Of a stretch of DNA of 31,893 nt, positions 18,893 through 25,757 are shown in pieces. The notes under the pieces are model-generated. The model worked only from the letters and a program-made list of their open reading frames with translations, was not told the DNA's origin and made no database searches. The number at the start of each line of letters is the position of its first letter. The stretch's first letter is position 1. Position numbers and translations under genes: made by a program. This DNA comes from a virus, in the IMG/VR virus record IMGVR_UViG_3300034198_016377, positions 1 through 31,893 of that record, one strand, 5' to 3'.

Positions 18893-19206
18893 GTATTCTA
18901 TTAATATTCCTCGCAAGCATAAGTAATGCAATAATGGACACGCTGAAAGACCATTTTAGCGTGTCTATATTCCAAAAACTCAATCAAGAATTTTGGAATC
19001 CCTCAGTAAGTTATCGCAAAAAAACGATACTTACTTACAGGGTTGACGCATGGCATATTTTTAAGAGCATCACGATTATTTTGATATGTTTTGCCATTGT
19101 TTTTTATCAGAGTATTACAATATATCCTTTGGTAGATGTGGCAATATTAGGAATGGTTTGGAATATAACTTTTGAGATTGTATATAGATTATTAAAAAGA
19201 AAATAA
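18886..19206 (+). CDS. Small membrane protein paired with the tailspike
   Basis: 106 aa from ATG 18886, which overlaps the tailspike stop codon. Hydrophobic segments lie near residues 2-14, 58-74 and 78-97, and the C-terminus is basic ('RLLKRK'). The motif 'AIMDTLKDHFSVSIF' and 'FWNPSVS...DAWHIFKS' recall a small integral membrane protein seen in Flavobacteriia and their phages, with no known function to my knowledge. A truncated copy (21047-21142) follows the second tailspike, so the pairing with tailspikes is a repeated arrangement. Superinfection exclusion is one speculative role. Confidence 0.7.
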   Translation: MVSILLIFLASISNAIMDTLKDHFSVSIFQKLNQEFWNPSVSYRKKTILTYRVDAWHIFKSITIILICFAIVFYQSITIYPLVDVAILGMVWNITFEIVYRLLKRK

Positions 19207-19221
19207 TAAATTTAAATTAAT

Positions 19222-21036
19222 ATGTCAATATTTTTAAAGGCTGGCTATTGGTCAAGTAAGAAAAAAGGTAATCTAGGAGAGTTAGATTTAGATATAGAAA
19301 TATATAAATATGCAACTGATGTTATTACAACTTCTTTAAATTTAAAATTACAAACTGTAAGTTCTATTTCTGAATTGAAAACGTACACATCTTCAAACTT
19401 TGCCTACTTTGACGGCTCCACATGGGAAAAGAAAAGTGGAAATTTAGCGAGCAATGGAGGAAGTTACGCAGGAACAATTATTAATGTTTCGAGTAGTTTT
19501 TATTGGGAAAGGATATCTGATTATTATACTCCTGAGATGTTTGGTGCAGTTGGTGATGGATTAACTAATGATGCAAATAAGATTCAATCTGCTATTAATG
19601 CAACTGCTATTGGAGGAACGCTAATGTTTGCAAATAAAACTTATTTTATATCAAGCAGATTAACAATTAATAAAAGTATTAAAATAACAGGTGGATTGAA
19701 TTCAATTGTTACTACAAATGGTCAAAACATAATTGAATTACTTAGTTGCTCTAATGTGAAAATAGAAAATATTAAGTTTTATTCAACATTAAATTCTACA
19801 AATGCTGATTTATTTGGTCTTGTTTATGCGTTCAATAAACAACTAACAAATATTACTATAATAAACTGTTATTTTTCTGTTCCTAATGTTCCCCAAAATG
19901 GCATTAAAATAATAACAGATTTAACAGGAAGTTATATTGAAAAATTGAATGTTGAAAAATGCACATTTGAATCAATAGGAAGAATGGGTGTTGAGATTCA
20001 AAATCATTTATTTGATGGTGTTTATAGAAGTAATAATATAACTATAAAAGATTGTATTTTTAAAGATTTAGGAATGAAAATAGGTGTAAGTCCAAATGGA
20101 GTTGAGCATTATGGAATGGCTATCAGTTTTTCAGGATTAGGTAGAAATAATAATTCAATAAATAACATAATTGATAACCCTTATGATATTGGTATAGAAT
20201 ACGCAAGTGGTGCAGGTAGCTATTCAACAATAGCTAATAATAATTTTATAAATATTACAAGAGTAAATACAGAAAAATCTAATGCAAATGTATTTGTATT
20301 AAGTGTAACAACAACTGGTAATCTTTCTTGTGATAATTTAGCGATTTATAAGAATTATTGCATTAGTACAACTTCAGTTGCAGCTTGTAGATTTCAAAAT
20401 CTTAAATATGCAAATATTTACAATAATGATTTTAATCTGAAGCAACCAATTTATTTTTTTAAAATGATGTATTCTACTATTTCTAATAATATTTTTATTT
20501 CAAGAGAAGCATATAGTGTTTATACAACTTCAGATAATCCTTTTTTTCCTGTTGCTTATAATATTTGGACTAATAATACATTCGATGTAACAACTGCAAC
20601 AGGTGTAATAGCTCCAGTTGTATTTGAAGAAGAAAGTAAAGAAAATATAATTGAAGGAGGTACACTAAGAAGGCTAGGAGATTCTAATATTATGATAAAT
20701 TTTGGTAGTGCAACAAATAATAAAATGGTTAATGTGAAAGTAAATAGTTTACCTAACAGTACAGTATTTAATGTTTCTATGACAGATGCAGACAAAACTC
20801 TTGAAGAATTTCAAGTACAATCAGGATTTATAGAAATTACTGGTACACTTACTGCCACAAGAATATTGTATGTACCGTTAACTAATAGACCGCTTTACAT
20901 AAAAAATTCAACTAATAATTCTCTTGAAATTAGATTAAGAGGGCAAACGGTAACAGGTGTTACTTTACCGAGTACAAATAGTAAAACTTACTTAGTAGAA
21001 ATTTCAAAAAATTCAACTTCTTGGATAAGTATTTAA
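19222..21036 (+). CDS. Tailspike with pectate-lyase-like beta-helix
   Basis: 604 aa. It carries the anchor 'FLKAGYWS...GEL' at residues 4-22 and an N-terminal domain nearly identical in pattern to the 16751 tailspike ('AYFDGSTWEKKSGN', 'SNGGSYAGT'). Then comes the classic Pectate_lyase_3 opening 'MFGAVGDGLTNDANKIQSAI' (~106-125) with 'GGTLMF...TYF'. Parallel beta-helix coils with Asn ladders follow to about residue 500, then a short C-terminal domain unlike that of its paralogue. Such proteins bind and often cleave capsule or exopolysaccharide. Two different bodies on one anchor suggest a two-receptor or swappable adhesion system. Confidence 0.82.
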   Translation: MSIFLKAGYWSSKKKGNLGELDLDIEIYKYATDVITTSLNLKLQTVSSISELKTYTSSNFAYFDGSTWEKKSGNLASNGGSYAGTIINVSSSFYWERISDYYTPEMFGAVGDGLTNDANKIQSAINATAIGGTLMFANKTYFISSRLTINKSIKITGGLNSIVTTNGQNIIELLSCSNVKIENIKFYSTLNSTNADLFGLVYAFNKQLTNITIINCYFSVPNVPQNGIKIITDLTGSYIEKLNVEKCTFESIGRMGVEIQNHLFDGVYRSNNITIKDCIFKDLGMKIGVSPNGVEHYGMAISFSGLGRNNNSINNIIDNPYDIGIEYASGAGSYSTIANNNFINITRVNTEKSNANVFVLSVTTTGNLSCDNLAIYKNYCISTTSVAACRFQNLKYANIYNNDFNLKQPIYFFKMMYSTISNNIFISREAYSVYTTSDNPFFPVAYNIWTNNTFDVTTATGVIAPVVFEEESKENIIEGGTLRRLGDSNIMINFGSATNNKMVNVKVNSLPNSTVFNVSMTDADKTLEEFQVQSGFIEITGTLTATRILYVPLTNRPLYIKNSTNNSLEIRLRGQTVTGVTLPSTNSKTYLVEISKNSTSWISI

Positions 21037-21046
21037 TAAAATAATT

Positions 21047-21142
21047 ATGATAAGCATAGTATTTATATTTATTGCAAGTATAAATAATGCTTGCATGGAC
21101 ACATTAAAAGACCATTTTAACGTGTCAATATTTCAAGAATGA
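21047..21142 (+). pseudogene. Truncated copy of the tailspike-linked membrane protein
   Basis: A 31-codon frame whose residues 'IASINNACMDTLKDHFNVSIFQ' (read here in two parts: IASINNACMDTL and KDHFNVSIFQ) match residues 8-29 of the protein at 18886. The nucleotides are clearly similar over about 93 bases. Homology stops abruptly at codon 31, where a TGA occurs, and the following DNA is fibre-like. It lies right after the second tailspike, as the intact copy lies after the first. This looks like the remnant of a duplicated module, cut by recombination. Confidence 0.7.
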
Positions 21143-21219
21143 CGGCTGGTGCGTTTGTATTTGACACGACAATCAATAGACCAAAGTTTTACAATGGAAG
21201 TGCTTGGGTTCAATTATAA
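21139..21219 (+). pseudogene. Remnant of a fibre C-terminus
   Basis: A 26-codon frame encodes 'TAGAFVFDTTINRPKFYNG' and ends in 'SAWVQL'. This matches the common C-terminal tip of Bacteroidetes phage fibres (pattern: GAxVYDTTxNRPxFYNGxxWV). Nothing upstream in this frame supplies a fibre body. The ATG overlaps the stop of the truncated membrane protein, so it could be expressed as a tiny peptide. It reads best as debris from a lost third fibre gene. Confidence 0.55.
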
Positions 21220-21248
21220 TAATAATTTTAAAAACATAATAAAAGAAA

Positions 21249-21788
21249 ATGATAAAAGTACAACCAAAACCATTTGTTAGCCCAACTGGGAAAACAATTA
21301 ACATTGTAGGAATCAATGCTAAATTCATTAATGAATTTCCTGTTACAGTAAGTCCTATAACTAGCTTTCAATTCTATATAGAATTTGTAACAGAAACTGG
21401 TGAGAGAAGAGATGTTATTAATGCTTCTTCAGATGAGTTCTACACTTTTTTAGTTTCTCAAGGAATTCCAGAAGAAGAAGTAAAAGTAACACTTGATCAA
21501 ACTTTTGCTGCATTATTAGCAGGAACAAAAGAACAAAAATATCAAGCTATTTCAGGACTTGTTAGTTTTTACGGATACACAATGTTACCTATAGAAGAAC
21601 AAGAAGGACAATCTCCAATTGTAGAAGTTCCTGAAGAGCCAGTAGTTGAACCAGTAGTTACTGACCCTATTGTAGAAACACCAATAGTAGAGCCTATTAT
21701 AGATCCAGTAATTGAACCCATAACTGAAGAACCTATAGTAGTCCCAGTAGAAGAACCTGTTATAGAACCTGCTGTAATCAATGGATAA
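21249..21788 (+). CDS. Protein with a Pro/Glu/Val-rich repetitive tail
   Basis: 179 aa. The first ~115 residues look globular ('INIVGINAKFINEFPV', 'FQFYIEFVTETGERRD'). From ~122 to the end runs a degenerate EPVV/EPII/ETPIV-type repeat, low complexity and strongly acidic, with no Lys or Arg in the repeat. Such extended PxxE tails can span a distance or bind a partner. Homologues of the N-terminal part appear to be virion-associated in Bacteroidetes phages, but I cannot name a family. It overlaps the DUF1353 gene by 8 bases. Confidence 0.65.
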   Translation: MIKVQPKPFVSPTGKTINIVGINAKFINEFPVTVSPITSFQFYIEFVTETGERRDVINASSDEFYTFLVSQGIPEEEVKVTLDQTFAALLAGTKEQKYQAISGLVSFYGYTMLPIEEQEGQSPIVEVPEEPVVEPVVTDPIVETPIVEPIIDPVIEPITEEPIVVPVEEPVIEPAVING

Positions 21789-22170
21789 AATAGTAGTTAC
21801 ATATAGAGAAGGTATAGATGATAAACCAGATTGGTGGGAATTGTTTATACCTTTATATATGCAACTTTCAGATGGAAATAAAATATGTATTCCTGCAGGA
21901 TATATAACAGATTTTGCTAGTATACCTCCTATTCTTTGGTCTTTATTTCCTCCTATTGGTAAATACAATAGAGCATCTCTAGTACATGATTATTTATATG
22001 ATACTCAATACAAACAAAATGAATTAGGTGAAAATATAGCAAGAAAGTTTGCCGATGATGAATTTTTAAGAATTGCAAACACTAGTGATCCAAAAAGTAA
22101 AACTAGACATTACATTATGTATTTAATGATAAGATGGTTTGGAAAAAGTGCATGGAAAAGTTTAAAATAA
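21781..22170 (+). CDS. DUF1353 family protein
   Basis: 129 aa, full length for DUF1353. Characteristic blocks are visible: 'IPAGYITDFASIPPILWSLFPP' (given here in parts IPAGYITDFASIPP and LWSLFPP), then 'SLVHDYLYD' with the His-Asp pair, and a Trp-rich C-terminus ('IRWFGKSAW'). DUF1353 proteins are common near phage tail and lysis genes and have conserved polar residues suggestive of an enzyme, but their activity is not established. The start overlaps the upstream gene by 8 bases. Confidence 0.85.
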   Translation: MDKIVVTYREGIDDKPDWWELFIPLYMQLSDGNKICIPAGYITDFASIPPILWSLFPPIGKYNRASLVHDYLYDTQYKQNELGENIARKFADDEFLRIANTSDPKSKTRHYIMYLMIRWFGKSAWKSLK

Positions 22171-22172
22171 AA

Positions 22173-22201
22173 TTGTAATTTTCAATATTTCATTATATAT
22201 T
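22173..22201 (+). promoter_or_regulatory. Candidate promoter, TTGTAA-17-TATATT
   Basis: A -35-like TTGTAA (22173-22178) and a -10-like TATATT (22196-22201, extended TATATTTA) are exactly 17 bases apart. They sit in the only non-coding gap before the gene at 22227. The same layout occurs upstream of the recA-like gene. TATATTTA also fits 7 of 8 positions of the Bacteroidetes TAnnTTTG element. In AT-rich DNA chance matches are frequent. Confidence 0.4.
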
Positions 22202-22226
22202 TACGCAAACCAAAAAAAGTATAAAC

Positions 22227-22487
22227 ATGAAGATTCTAAAAAACGAAGAACCGCAAGTTCAAGAAGTACCAACATTTGATCCAAGTAAAAAATATACTTG
22301 GAAATTAGATTCAGAATTCTCATTATCAGGAAATGATTTTGGAATTTTATTGAACTCATTACGTGCTATTTTATCAACAGAAGAAGCACAACGTGTATTG
22401 TTAGCTGATAAAGCTAGTCAGATTATGGAAGGTGTATTAGCAAAAGCCGTAGAGAACGGTGATGTTGTAGAAGCTTCCGAAGAGTAA
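22227..22487 (+). CDS. Small acidic hypothetical protein
   Basis: 86 aa, acidic, without membrane segments. The sequence 'FDPSKKYTWKLDSEFSLSG', then 'LLNSLRAILSTEEAQRVLLA', is of a type I have seen repeatedly in Bacteroidetes phage genomes, but no function is known to me. Mostly helical after residue 35. It follows a candidate promoter by 25 bases, and a structured segment ending in a terminator lies directly downstream, so it may form its own short transcription unit. Confidence 0.7.
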   Translation: MKILKNEEPQVQEVPTFDPSKKYTWKLDSEFSLSGNDFGILLNSLRAILSTEEAQRVLLADKASQIMEGVLAKAVENGDVVEASEE

Positions 22488-22488
22488 T

Positions 22489-22576
22489 ATACTTCTCCTG
22501 CATCTCGTAAGATCTGCACGCTGAGGATGAGTAACTTGGTGTACAACAAGCCTCTTAAAGAAGTATTCTTAACTGT
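22489..22576 (+). ncRNA. Candidate structured RNA in the 3' region of the 22227 gene
   Basis: Arms ATACTTCT (22489-22496) and AGAAGTAT (22559-22566) pair perfectly and enclose about 60 bases. Inside are a hairpin from GCATCTCGTAAGATCTGC (22500-22517; GCA/TGC and TCT/AGA pairs around CGTA) and a small CTTG/CAAG hairpin. The hairpin sequence is repeated with one change inside the terminator just downstream. It has no open frame. It is not a tRNA: no T-arm or D-arm is visible. It could be a stable sRNA, an RNA decoy or a 3' UTR protection element. Confidence 0.4.
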
Positions 22577-22620
22577 ACCTAGGTTGCATCCCGTAAGATC
22601 TGCTCCTAGGTCTTTTTTTT
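22577..22620 (+). terminator. Strong Rho-independent terminator
   Basis: Arms ACCTAGG (22577-22583) and CCTAGGT (22605-22611) are perfect. The loop carries a second GCATCCCGTAAGATCTGC copy able to form an inner GCA/TGC stem. Eight consecutive T (22613-22620) follow. It ends the transcript of the 22227 gene and the structured segment. Confidence 0.8.
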
Positions 22621-22625
22621 AAAAT

Positions 22626-22856
22626 ATGATCTACGAACCAACAAATAGAATTGAAGTAACTACGCCTAAAGGAGATGGTACTGTATGGTATTTAATAGAT
22701 TATGGATATGAATCTGATACAGTTTATACAATAATAATAAATGCCACTGGAGAACTTTGGCAATTTACTAATCGTCAAATAAGAGTTAAATCAAATATTA
22801 CATTTAATAGAAATGGCAAAGGACAAGAATTGGATTCAGAAAGCAGTAAATCCTAA
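22626..22856 (+). CDS. Hypothetical protein
   Basis: 76 aa, not recognised. Strand-rich N-terminal two thirds ('GDGTVWYLIDYGYESDTVY', 'ATGELWQFTNRQIRV') suggest a small beta-barrel-like fold. The C-terminal ~14 residues are Ser/Glu-rich and overlap the next gene by 44 bases in another frame. The start lies 6 bases after the terminator's T-run, so its transcript must begin in or read through that terminator. Confidence 0.6.
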   Translation: MIYEPTNRIEVTTPKGDGTVWYLIDYGYESDTVYTIIINATGELWQFTNRQIRVKSNITFNRNGKGQELDSESSKS

Positions 22857-22962
22857 ACATAAAGGATTTTGTACTCCTATGACTAAAGCTACTTGTACTC
22901 CTAAACGTAAAGCATTAGCAAAAACTTTTAAAGCTATGGGTAGTGCCCGTAAAGGTAAATAA
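22813..22962 (+). CDS. 49-residue basic protein of the small KMG cluster
   Basis: Starts 'MAKDKNWIQKAVNP', a beginning seen in small basic proteins of many environmental Bacteroidetes phages. It has two Cys (C20, C28) in 'FCTPMTKATCTP' and ends in a Lys/Arg-rich tail ('AMGSARKGK'). Very basic, no membrane segment. Together with its neighbours it may bind DNA or act inside the virion. The next gene starts 1 base after this stop codon. Confidence 0.7.
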   Translation: MAKDKNWIQKAVNPKHKGFCTPMTKATCTPKRKALAKTFKAMGSARKGK

Positions 22963-22963
22963 A

Positions 22964-23119
22964 ATGGCAAAAATAACACCAGTACCTAATGGATCTTTAA
23001 TTAAAAAGAATGGATCATCTCTAAAGAATGGTGGTAAGATAAGCTGTTGGACTGGATATGTTAAGAAAGGAACAAAGAAGAAAGGTGGTAAAACTGTTAA
23101 TAATTGTGTAAAGAAATAA
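22964..23119 (+). CDS. 51-residue basic Lys/Gly-rich protein
   Basis: 51 aa with 'LIKKNGSSLKNGGK' and 'KKGTKKKGGK', two Cys (in 'ISCWTG' and 'NNCVKK') and few acidic residues. Not recognised by family. It sits in a head-to-tail run, 1 base after the previous stop, and its stop codon overlaps the next start (TAATG). A nucleic-acid-binding or virion-internal role is a guess from composition. Confidence 0.6.
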   Translation: MAKITPVPNGSLIKKNGSSLKNGGKISCWTGYVKKGTKKKGGKTVNNCVKK

Positions 23120-23382
23120 TGGCAAATAAACCTATAATTAAAAAAGCTAAGAATGGTGCTTGGACTCGTAAGGAAGGACAAAGTCCGACGGGTGGACTTA
23201 ATGCTAAAGGTAGAGCTTCTTTAAAAGCAGAAGGACATAATATAAAACCTCCTCAACCTAATGGAGGTCCTAGAAAAAAATCATATTGTGCTAGAAGTGC
23301 AGGGCAAATGAAAATGTTCCCTAAAGCTGCAAATGATCCTAATAGTAGATTAAGATTAGCAAGAAAAAAATGGAAATGTTGA
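23119..23382 (+). CDS. DUF6321-like small basic protein
   Basis: 87 aa from the ATG that overlaps the previous stop; an in-frame TTG at 23104 is inside the previous gene and is less likely. It has the pattern 'AWTRKEGQSPTGGLNAKGRA' (20 residues), then 'PRKKSYCARSAGQMK' and a C-terminal 'LRLARKKWKC'. These blocks are typical of DUF6321 phage proteins, whose function is unknown. Rich in Arg, Lys and Gly. Confidence 0.75.
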   Translation: MANKPIIKKAKNGAWTRKEGQSPTGGLNAKGRASLKAEGHNIKPPQPNGGPRKKSYCARSAGQMKMFPKAANDPNSRLRLARKKWKC

Positions 23383-23383
23383 T

Positions 23384-24007
23384 ATGATATTAGATATTAC
23401 TTCTTCTGATAAAAATAAATACTTTCGTAAAAACTCTAAACATGGAGTTATTTACAAAATTACTAATCTTATAAATGGTGAGTTCTACATAGGTAGTTCA
23501 ACAAATTTATACAAGCGATATTATACTCATCTCAATGATATGAGAAATCAAAGAAAGACTTGTGTAAGATTAAACAGAGCAGTTAATAAATATGGTGAAG
23601 ATAATTTCAAGTTTCAAATAATTGCAAGATGTCCTATGGAGTATGTAATTAGACTAGAACAATGGTTTATTTCTAATTCATATCCTCAGTATAATATTGC
23701 TAAGATTGCAGGAAGTAATTTAGGTATAAAGAGATCACAAGAAGTAAAACTTGAAAGATCTATTATTCAAAAGAAAAATTGGGATGATGTCGAATATAGA
23801 AAACATCATCTTGAGAAGCTATCTGAGAATTGGAAACACGGATCTAATCATAAAGGAGCAAAAATAGATGAGTCCAAAGTTATAAAAATTAAGATTTTGT
23901 TAAAAGAATGTGTAAGTTCTGTTAATATATCTAATGAATTAAAAGTTAGTTTATATATAGTTAAAGACATTAAACGAGGTAAAACCTGGAAACATGTTAA
24001 TATATGA
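23384..24007 (+). CDS. GIY-YIG endonuclease, homing type
   Basis: 207 aa. The catalytic domain is at residues ~20-105: 'GVIYKITN' (21-28), 'FYIGSS' (34-39), R45, H49 and E92, which are the expected GIY-YIG residues. The C-terminal part is basic and ends in a helix-turn-helix-like 'SVNISNELKVSLYIVKDIKRG', resembling the NUMOD/IENR DNA-binding repeats of free-standing homing enzymes. It interrupts the run of tiny basic genes, starting 1 base after one and overlapping the next by 4 (ATGA). Probably a selfish insertion that spreads by cutting related genomes lacking it. Confidence 0.88.
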   Translation: MILDITSSDKNKYFRKNSKHGVIYKITNLINGEFYIGSSTNLYKRYYTHLNDMRNQRKTCVRLNRAVNKYGEDNFKFQIIARCPMEYVIRLEQWFISNSYPQYNIAKIAGSNLGIKRSQEVKLERSIIQKKNWDDVEYRKHHLEKLSENWKHGSNHKGAKIDESKVIKIKILLKECVSSVNISNELKVSLYIVKDIKRGKTWKHVNI

Positions 24008-24144
24008 AAAAGAAAGTAAATAAATTAGGAGTTGAAAACTCCCTTTGGAACAACATTCGTGCTAACAAAGGGTCAGGTAAAAAACCTACACCTCAAATGA
24101 TTAAGCAAGAAAAGAAAATTAAATCTGAAACTAAAAAGAAATAA
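24004..24144 (+). CDS. 46-residue basic protein of the small KMG cluster
   Basis: 'LGVENSLWNNIRANKGSGKK' then 'PTPQMIKQEKKIK'. This start (short basic leader, 'ENSLWxNI', 'KGSGKKPT') is a recurring small protein in environmental phages, of unknown function. Strongly basic, single Trp. It overlaps the GIY-YIG gene stop (ATGA) and lies 4 bases before the next gene. Confidence 0.7.
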   Translation: MKKKVNKLGVENSLWNNIRANKGSGKKPTPQMIKQEKKIKSETKKK

Positions 24145-24148
24145 TAAA

Positions 24149-24568
24149 ATGGCAACAATGTCTAAAGCAAAGAATGTATCTGCTGGTGTTTCTCCTCAGA
24201 ACAAAAAGAAAATGGGACCTGTAGATCCTAAAGGAGCCTATACTAAAGTACAAGAACGTACTATTGGTAAAATGAAAATGGGTGGGACAATGAAAAAAGA
24301 TGAAGACAATTCTTCATTTGCTAAACTTGCACCTCCTTACAATAAAGCTACGTTTGCTGATAAGATTGCTGGTGCTAATAAAGGTAAAGCTAAAAATGGT
24401 ACAGCTATGCATAAAATGCCTAACGGATCTATGATGAAGAATTCTATGATGGAAATGGGTGGATCTTTAAAGAAGCCTTCTGCTGATCAGAAAGGTTTGA
24501 AGAAACTTCCTAAACCTGTAAGAAATAAGATGGGATATCAAAAAAATGGTGGTAAAATGATTAAATAA
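24149..24568 (+). CDS. Met/Lys/Gly-rich basic protein
   Basis: 139 aa of low complexity, rich in Lys, Met, Gly and Pro, with repeated 'K-M-GG-x-MKK' style patches ('MKMGGTMKKDEDN', 'MMEMGGSLKKPS', 'NGGKMIK'). No hydrophobic membrane span and probably largely disordered. Related in style to the next gene. Candidate roles are DNA condensation, packaging or virion-internal filling; none can be proved from sequence. Confidence 0.7.
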   Translation: MATMSKAKNVSAGVSPQNKKKMGPVDPKGAYTKVQERTIGKMKMGGTMKKDEDNSSFAKLAPPYNKATFADKIAGANKGKAKNGTAMHKMPNGSMMKNSMMEMGGSLKKPSADQKGLKKLPKPVRNKMGYQKNGGKMIK

Positions 24569-24576
24569 TAAATAAT

Positions 24577-24852
24577 ATGAAAAAGATGATGACTAAAACT
24601 GCTCCTAAAAAAATGGCTGGAGCTATGAAAAAACAAGCTGCTACAGCAATTGCTATGAAGGAAGATGGTAAGTCTCCTAAAAAAATGATGCAGTATGGTG
24701 GCAAAGCTGCTTCTATGAAACCTACAGGTATGAAGAAAGCTGCAATGGGTACAAGTATGAAAAAAAGTCCTATGATGGCAAGTTCTACTATGGATAGCCC
24801 TATGATAAAGAAAGGTGGTTCTATGAAAAAGTGTGGAGGTGGTTGTAAATAA
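24577..24852 (+). CDS. Met/Lys-rich basic protein with Cys-rich end
   Basis: 91 aa, with Met and Lys together making up a very large share of the chain ('MKKMMTKTAPKKMAG', 'KKSPMMASSTMD'). It ends in 'MKKCGGGCK', a CxxxC that could bind metal or crosslink. Similar composition and 'MQYGGK' / 'KKGGSMKK' patches suggest descent from the same ancestor as the preceding gene. No recognised family. Confidence 0.65.
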   Translation: MKKMMTKTAPKKMAGAMKKQAATAIAMKEDGKSPKKMMQYGGKAASMKPTGMKKAAMGTSMKKSPMMASSTMDSPMIKKGGSMKKCGGGCK

Positions 24853-24853
24853 T

Positions 24854-25009
24854 ATGACATCAGGTAAAGCTAAAAAATCAGGTAAGCCTAAGATGGCTCC
24901 TAAGGTGAATAACCCTAACCCTAAAGGTAACTTTATGAAAGAGGCTGATACACCTTCAAGACTTAAAAGTTCAATGCTTCCAATGAAGCAAAAGAGACTT
25001 AGTAAATAA
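24854..25009 (+). CDS. 51-residue basic protein, last of the small cluster
   Basis: 51 aa, Lys/Pro/Met-rich ('KSGKPKMAPKVNNPNPKG', 'SSMLPMKQKRLSK'). It starts 1 base after the previous stop and is the last + strand gene before the bidirectional terminator. Unknown function; same compositional class as its neighbours. Confidence 0.65.
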   Translation: MTSGKAKKSGKPKMAPKVNNPNPKGNFMKEADTPSRLKSSMLPMKQKRLSK

Positions 25010-25050
25010 TTTCATTGTTTTGAGTTTTTTGTGATTAATTTGAAAATGTA

Positions 25051-25078
25051 AAAAGGCTCCTTTTGGGAGCCCTTTTTC
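25051..25078. terminator. Bidirectional terminator between convergent gene blocks
   Basis: Perfect arms GGCTCC (25055-25060) and GGAGCC (25066-25071) around 5 bases. An A-run (25051-25054) lies on the left and a T-run (25073-25077) on the right, so it works for both strands. It sits between the last + gene and the end of the - strand glycosyltransferase gene. Confidence 0.9.
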
Positions 25079-25079
25079 T

Positions 25080-25757
25080 TTATAAAATTTGTGAATAATA
25101 ATCATTATCAAAATGAGGATTTAATTTAACTTCTCCAGATATATTATCTAAAACTAGATCCGCTTGATTAAGTATTATTTCATTTGGTTGATTACCCATT
25201 CCAGATATATGAAATGTAGACATTCCCCAACGATAACACATTGTATGTTTAAGTTTTGATTCATATATTTTTGCATCATGATGAAATGTTATATCTGCAT
25301 CTTCTCCAACACTTGTATTTGGCCATATAATTCTACTTAAATATGTTTTAGTATAAATGTTTCCATTGTTTATATTAGAATTTTCTTTTTCATATATATT
25401 ATTAACAAAAAAATACATTCCTTCACTTCTATAAACATCATTTCCAGGATTACTATTTATATCTTTTTCTACATTTTGTAATGCCCAAGGTGTCAATAAA
25501 TCATCATCATCTAATCTGTATATATATTCATATTTACATTTTTCAAATCCCCATTTAAGTTTAGCAGCTATAGAAATAAATCTTTCTTTATGATTTATAA
25601 TTCTTATTTTAGGATGATCATATATATAATCAACACTAAGATTATCATTTATTATAACCATTTCGCATTCTGGTGGAAATTCTTGTGCAAGAAATGATTG
25701 CACTGCTTCTTCTAACAGATGGTGTCTTTTATATGTAAGAGTTAATACTGATATCAT
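25080..25757 (-). CDS. GT2-type glycosyltransferase
   Basis: 225 aa. It starts with the GT-A/GT2 opening 'MISVLTLTYKRHHLLEEAV'. It has 'VIINDN' (34-39) where GT2 enzymes bind the nucleotide, and the metal-binding acidic run 'RLDDDD' (81-86). No membrane segments. These enzymes move a sugar from a nucleotide donor; the sugar and acceptor cannot be told here. It follows the fucosyltransferase gene with a 4-base ATGA overlap, so the two are probably made together. Likely target: virion protein or host surface glycan. Confidence 0.85.
   Translation of the reverse strand: MISVLTLTYKRHHLLEEAVQSFLAQEFPPECEMVIINDNLSVDYIYDHPKIRIINHKERFISIAAKLKWGFEKCKYEYIYRLDDDDLLTPWALQNVEKDINSNPGNDVYRSEGMYFFVNNIYEKENSNINNGNIYTKTYLSRIIWPNTSVGEDADITFHHDAKIYESKLKHTMCYRWGMSTFHISGMGNQPNEIILNQADLVLDNISGEVKLNPHFDNDYYSQIL

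Noticed and set aside
21630-21780. Possible CRISPR-like array in the repetitive tail region
   Set aside because: Repeats are degenerate, codon-phased and encode EPV-type residues; no regular spacers.
21585-21968. Minus-strand repetitive open frame rich in Tyr/Phe/Asn
   Set aside because: Mirror of the Pro/Glu/Val repeat of the + strand gene; its repeat pattern is a by-product.
22489-22566. A tRNA-length segment with an 8-base outer stem
   Set aside because: No T-arm (GTTCRANNC), no D-arm and no anticodon arm in the right places; better described as another structured RNA.
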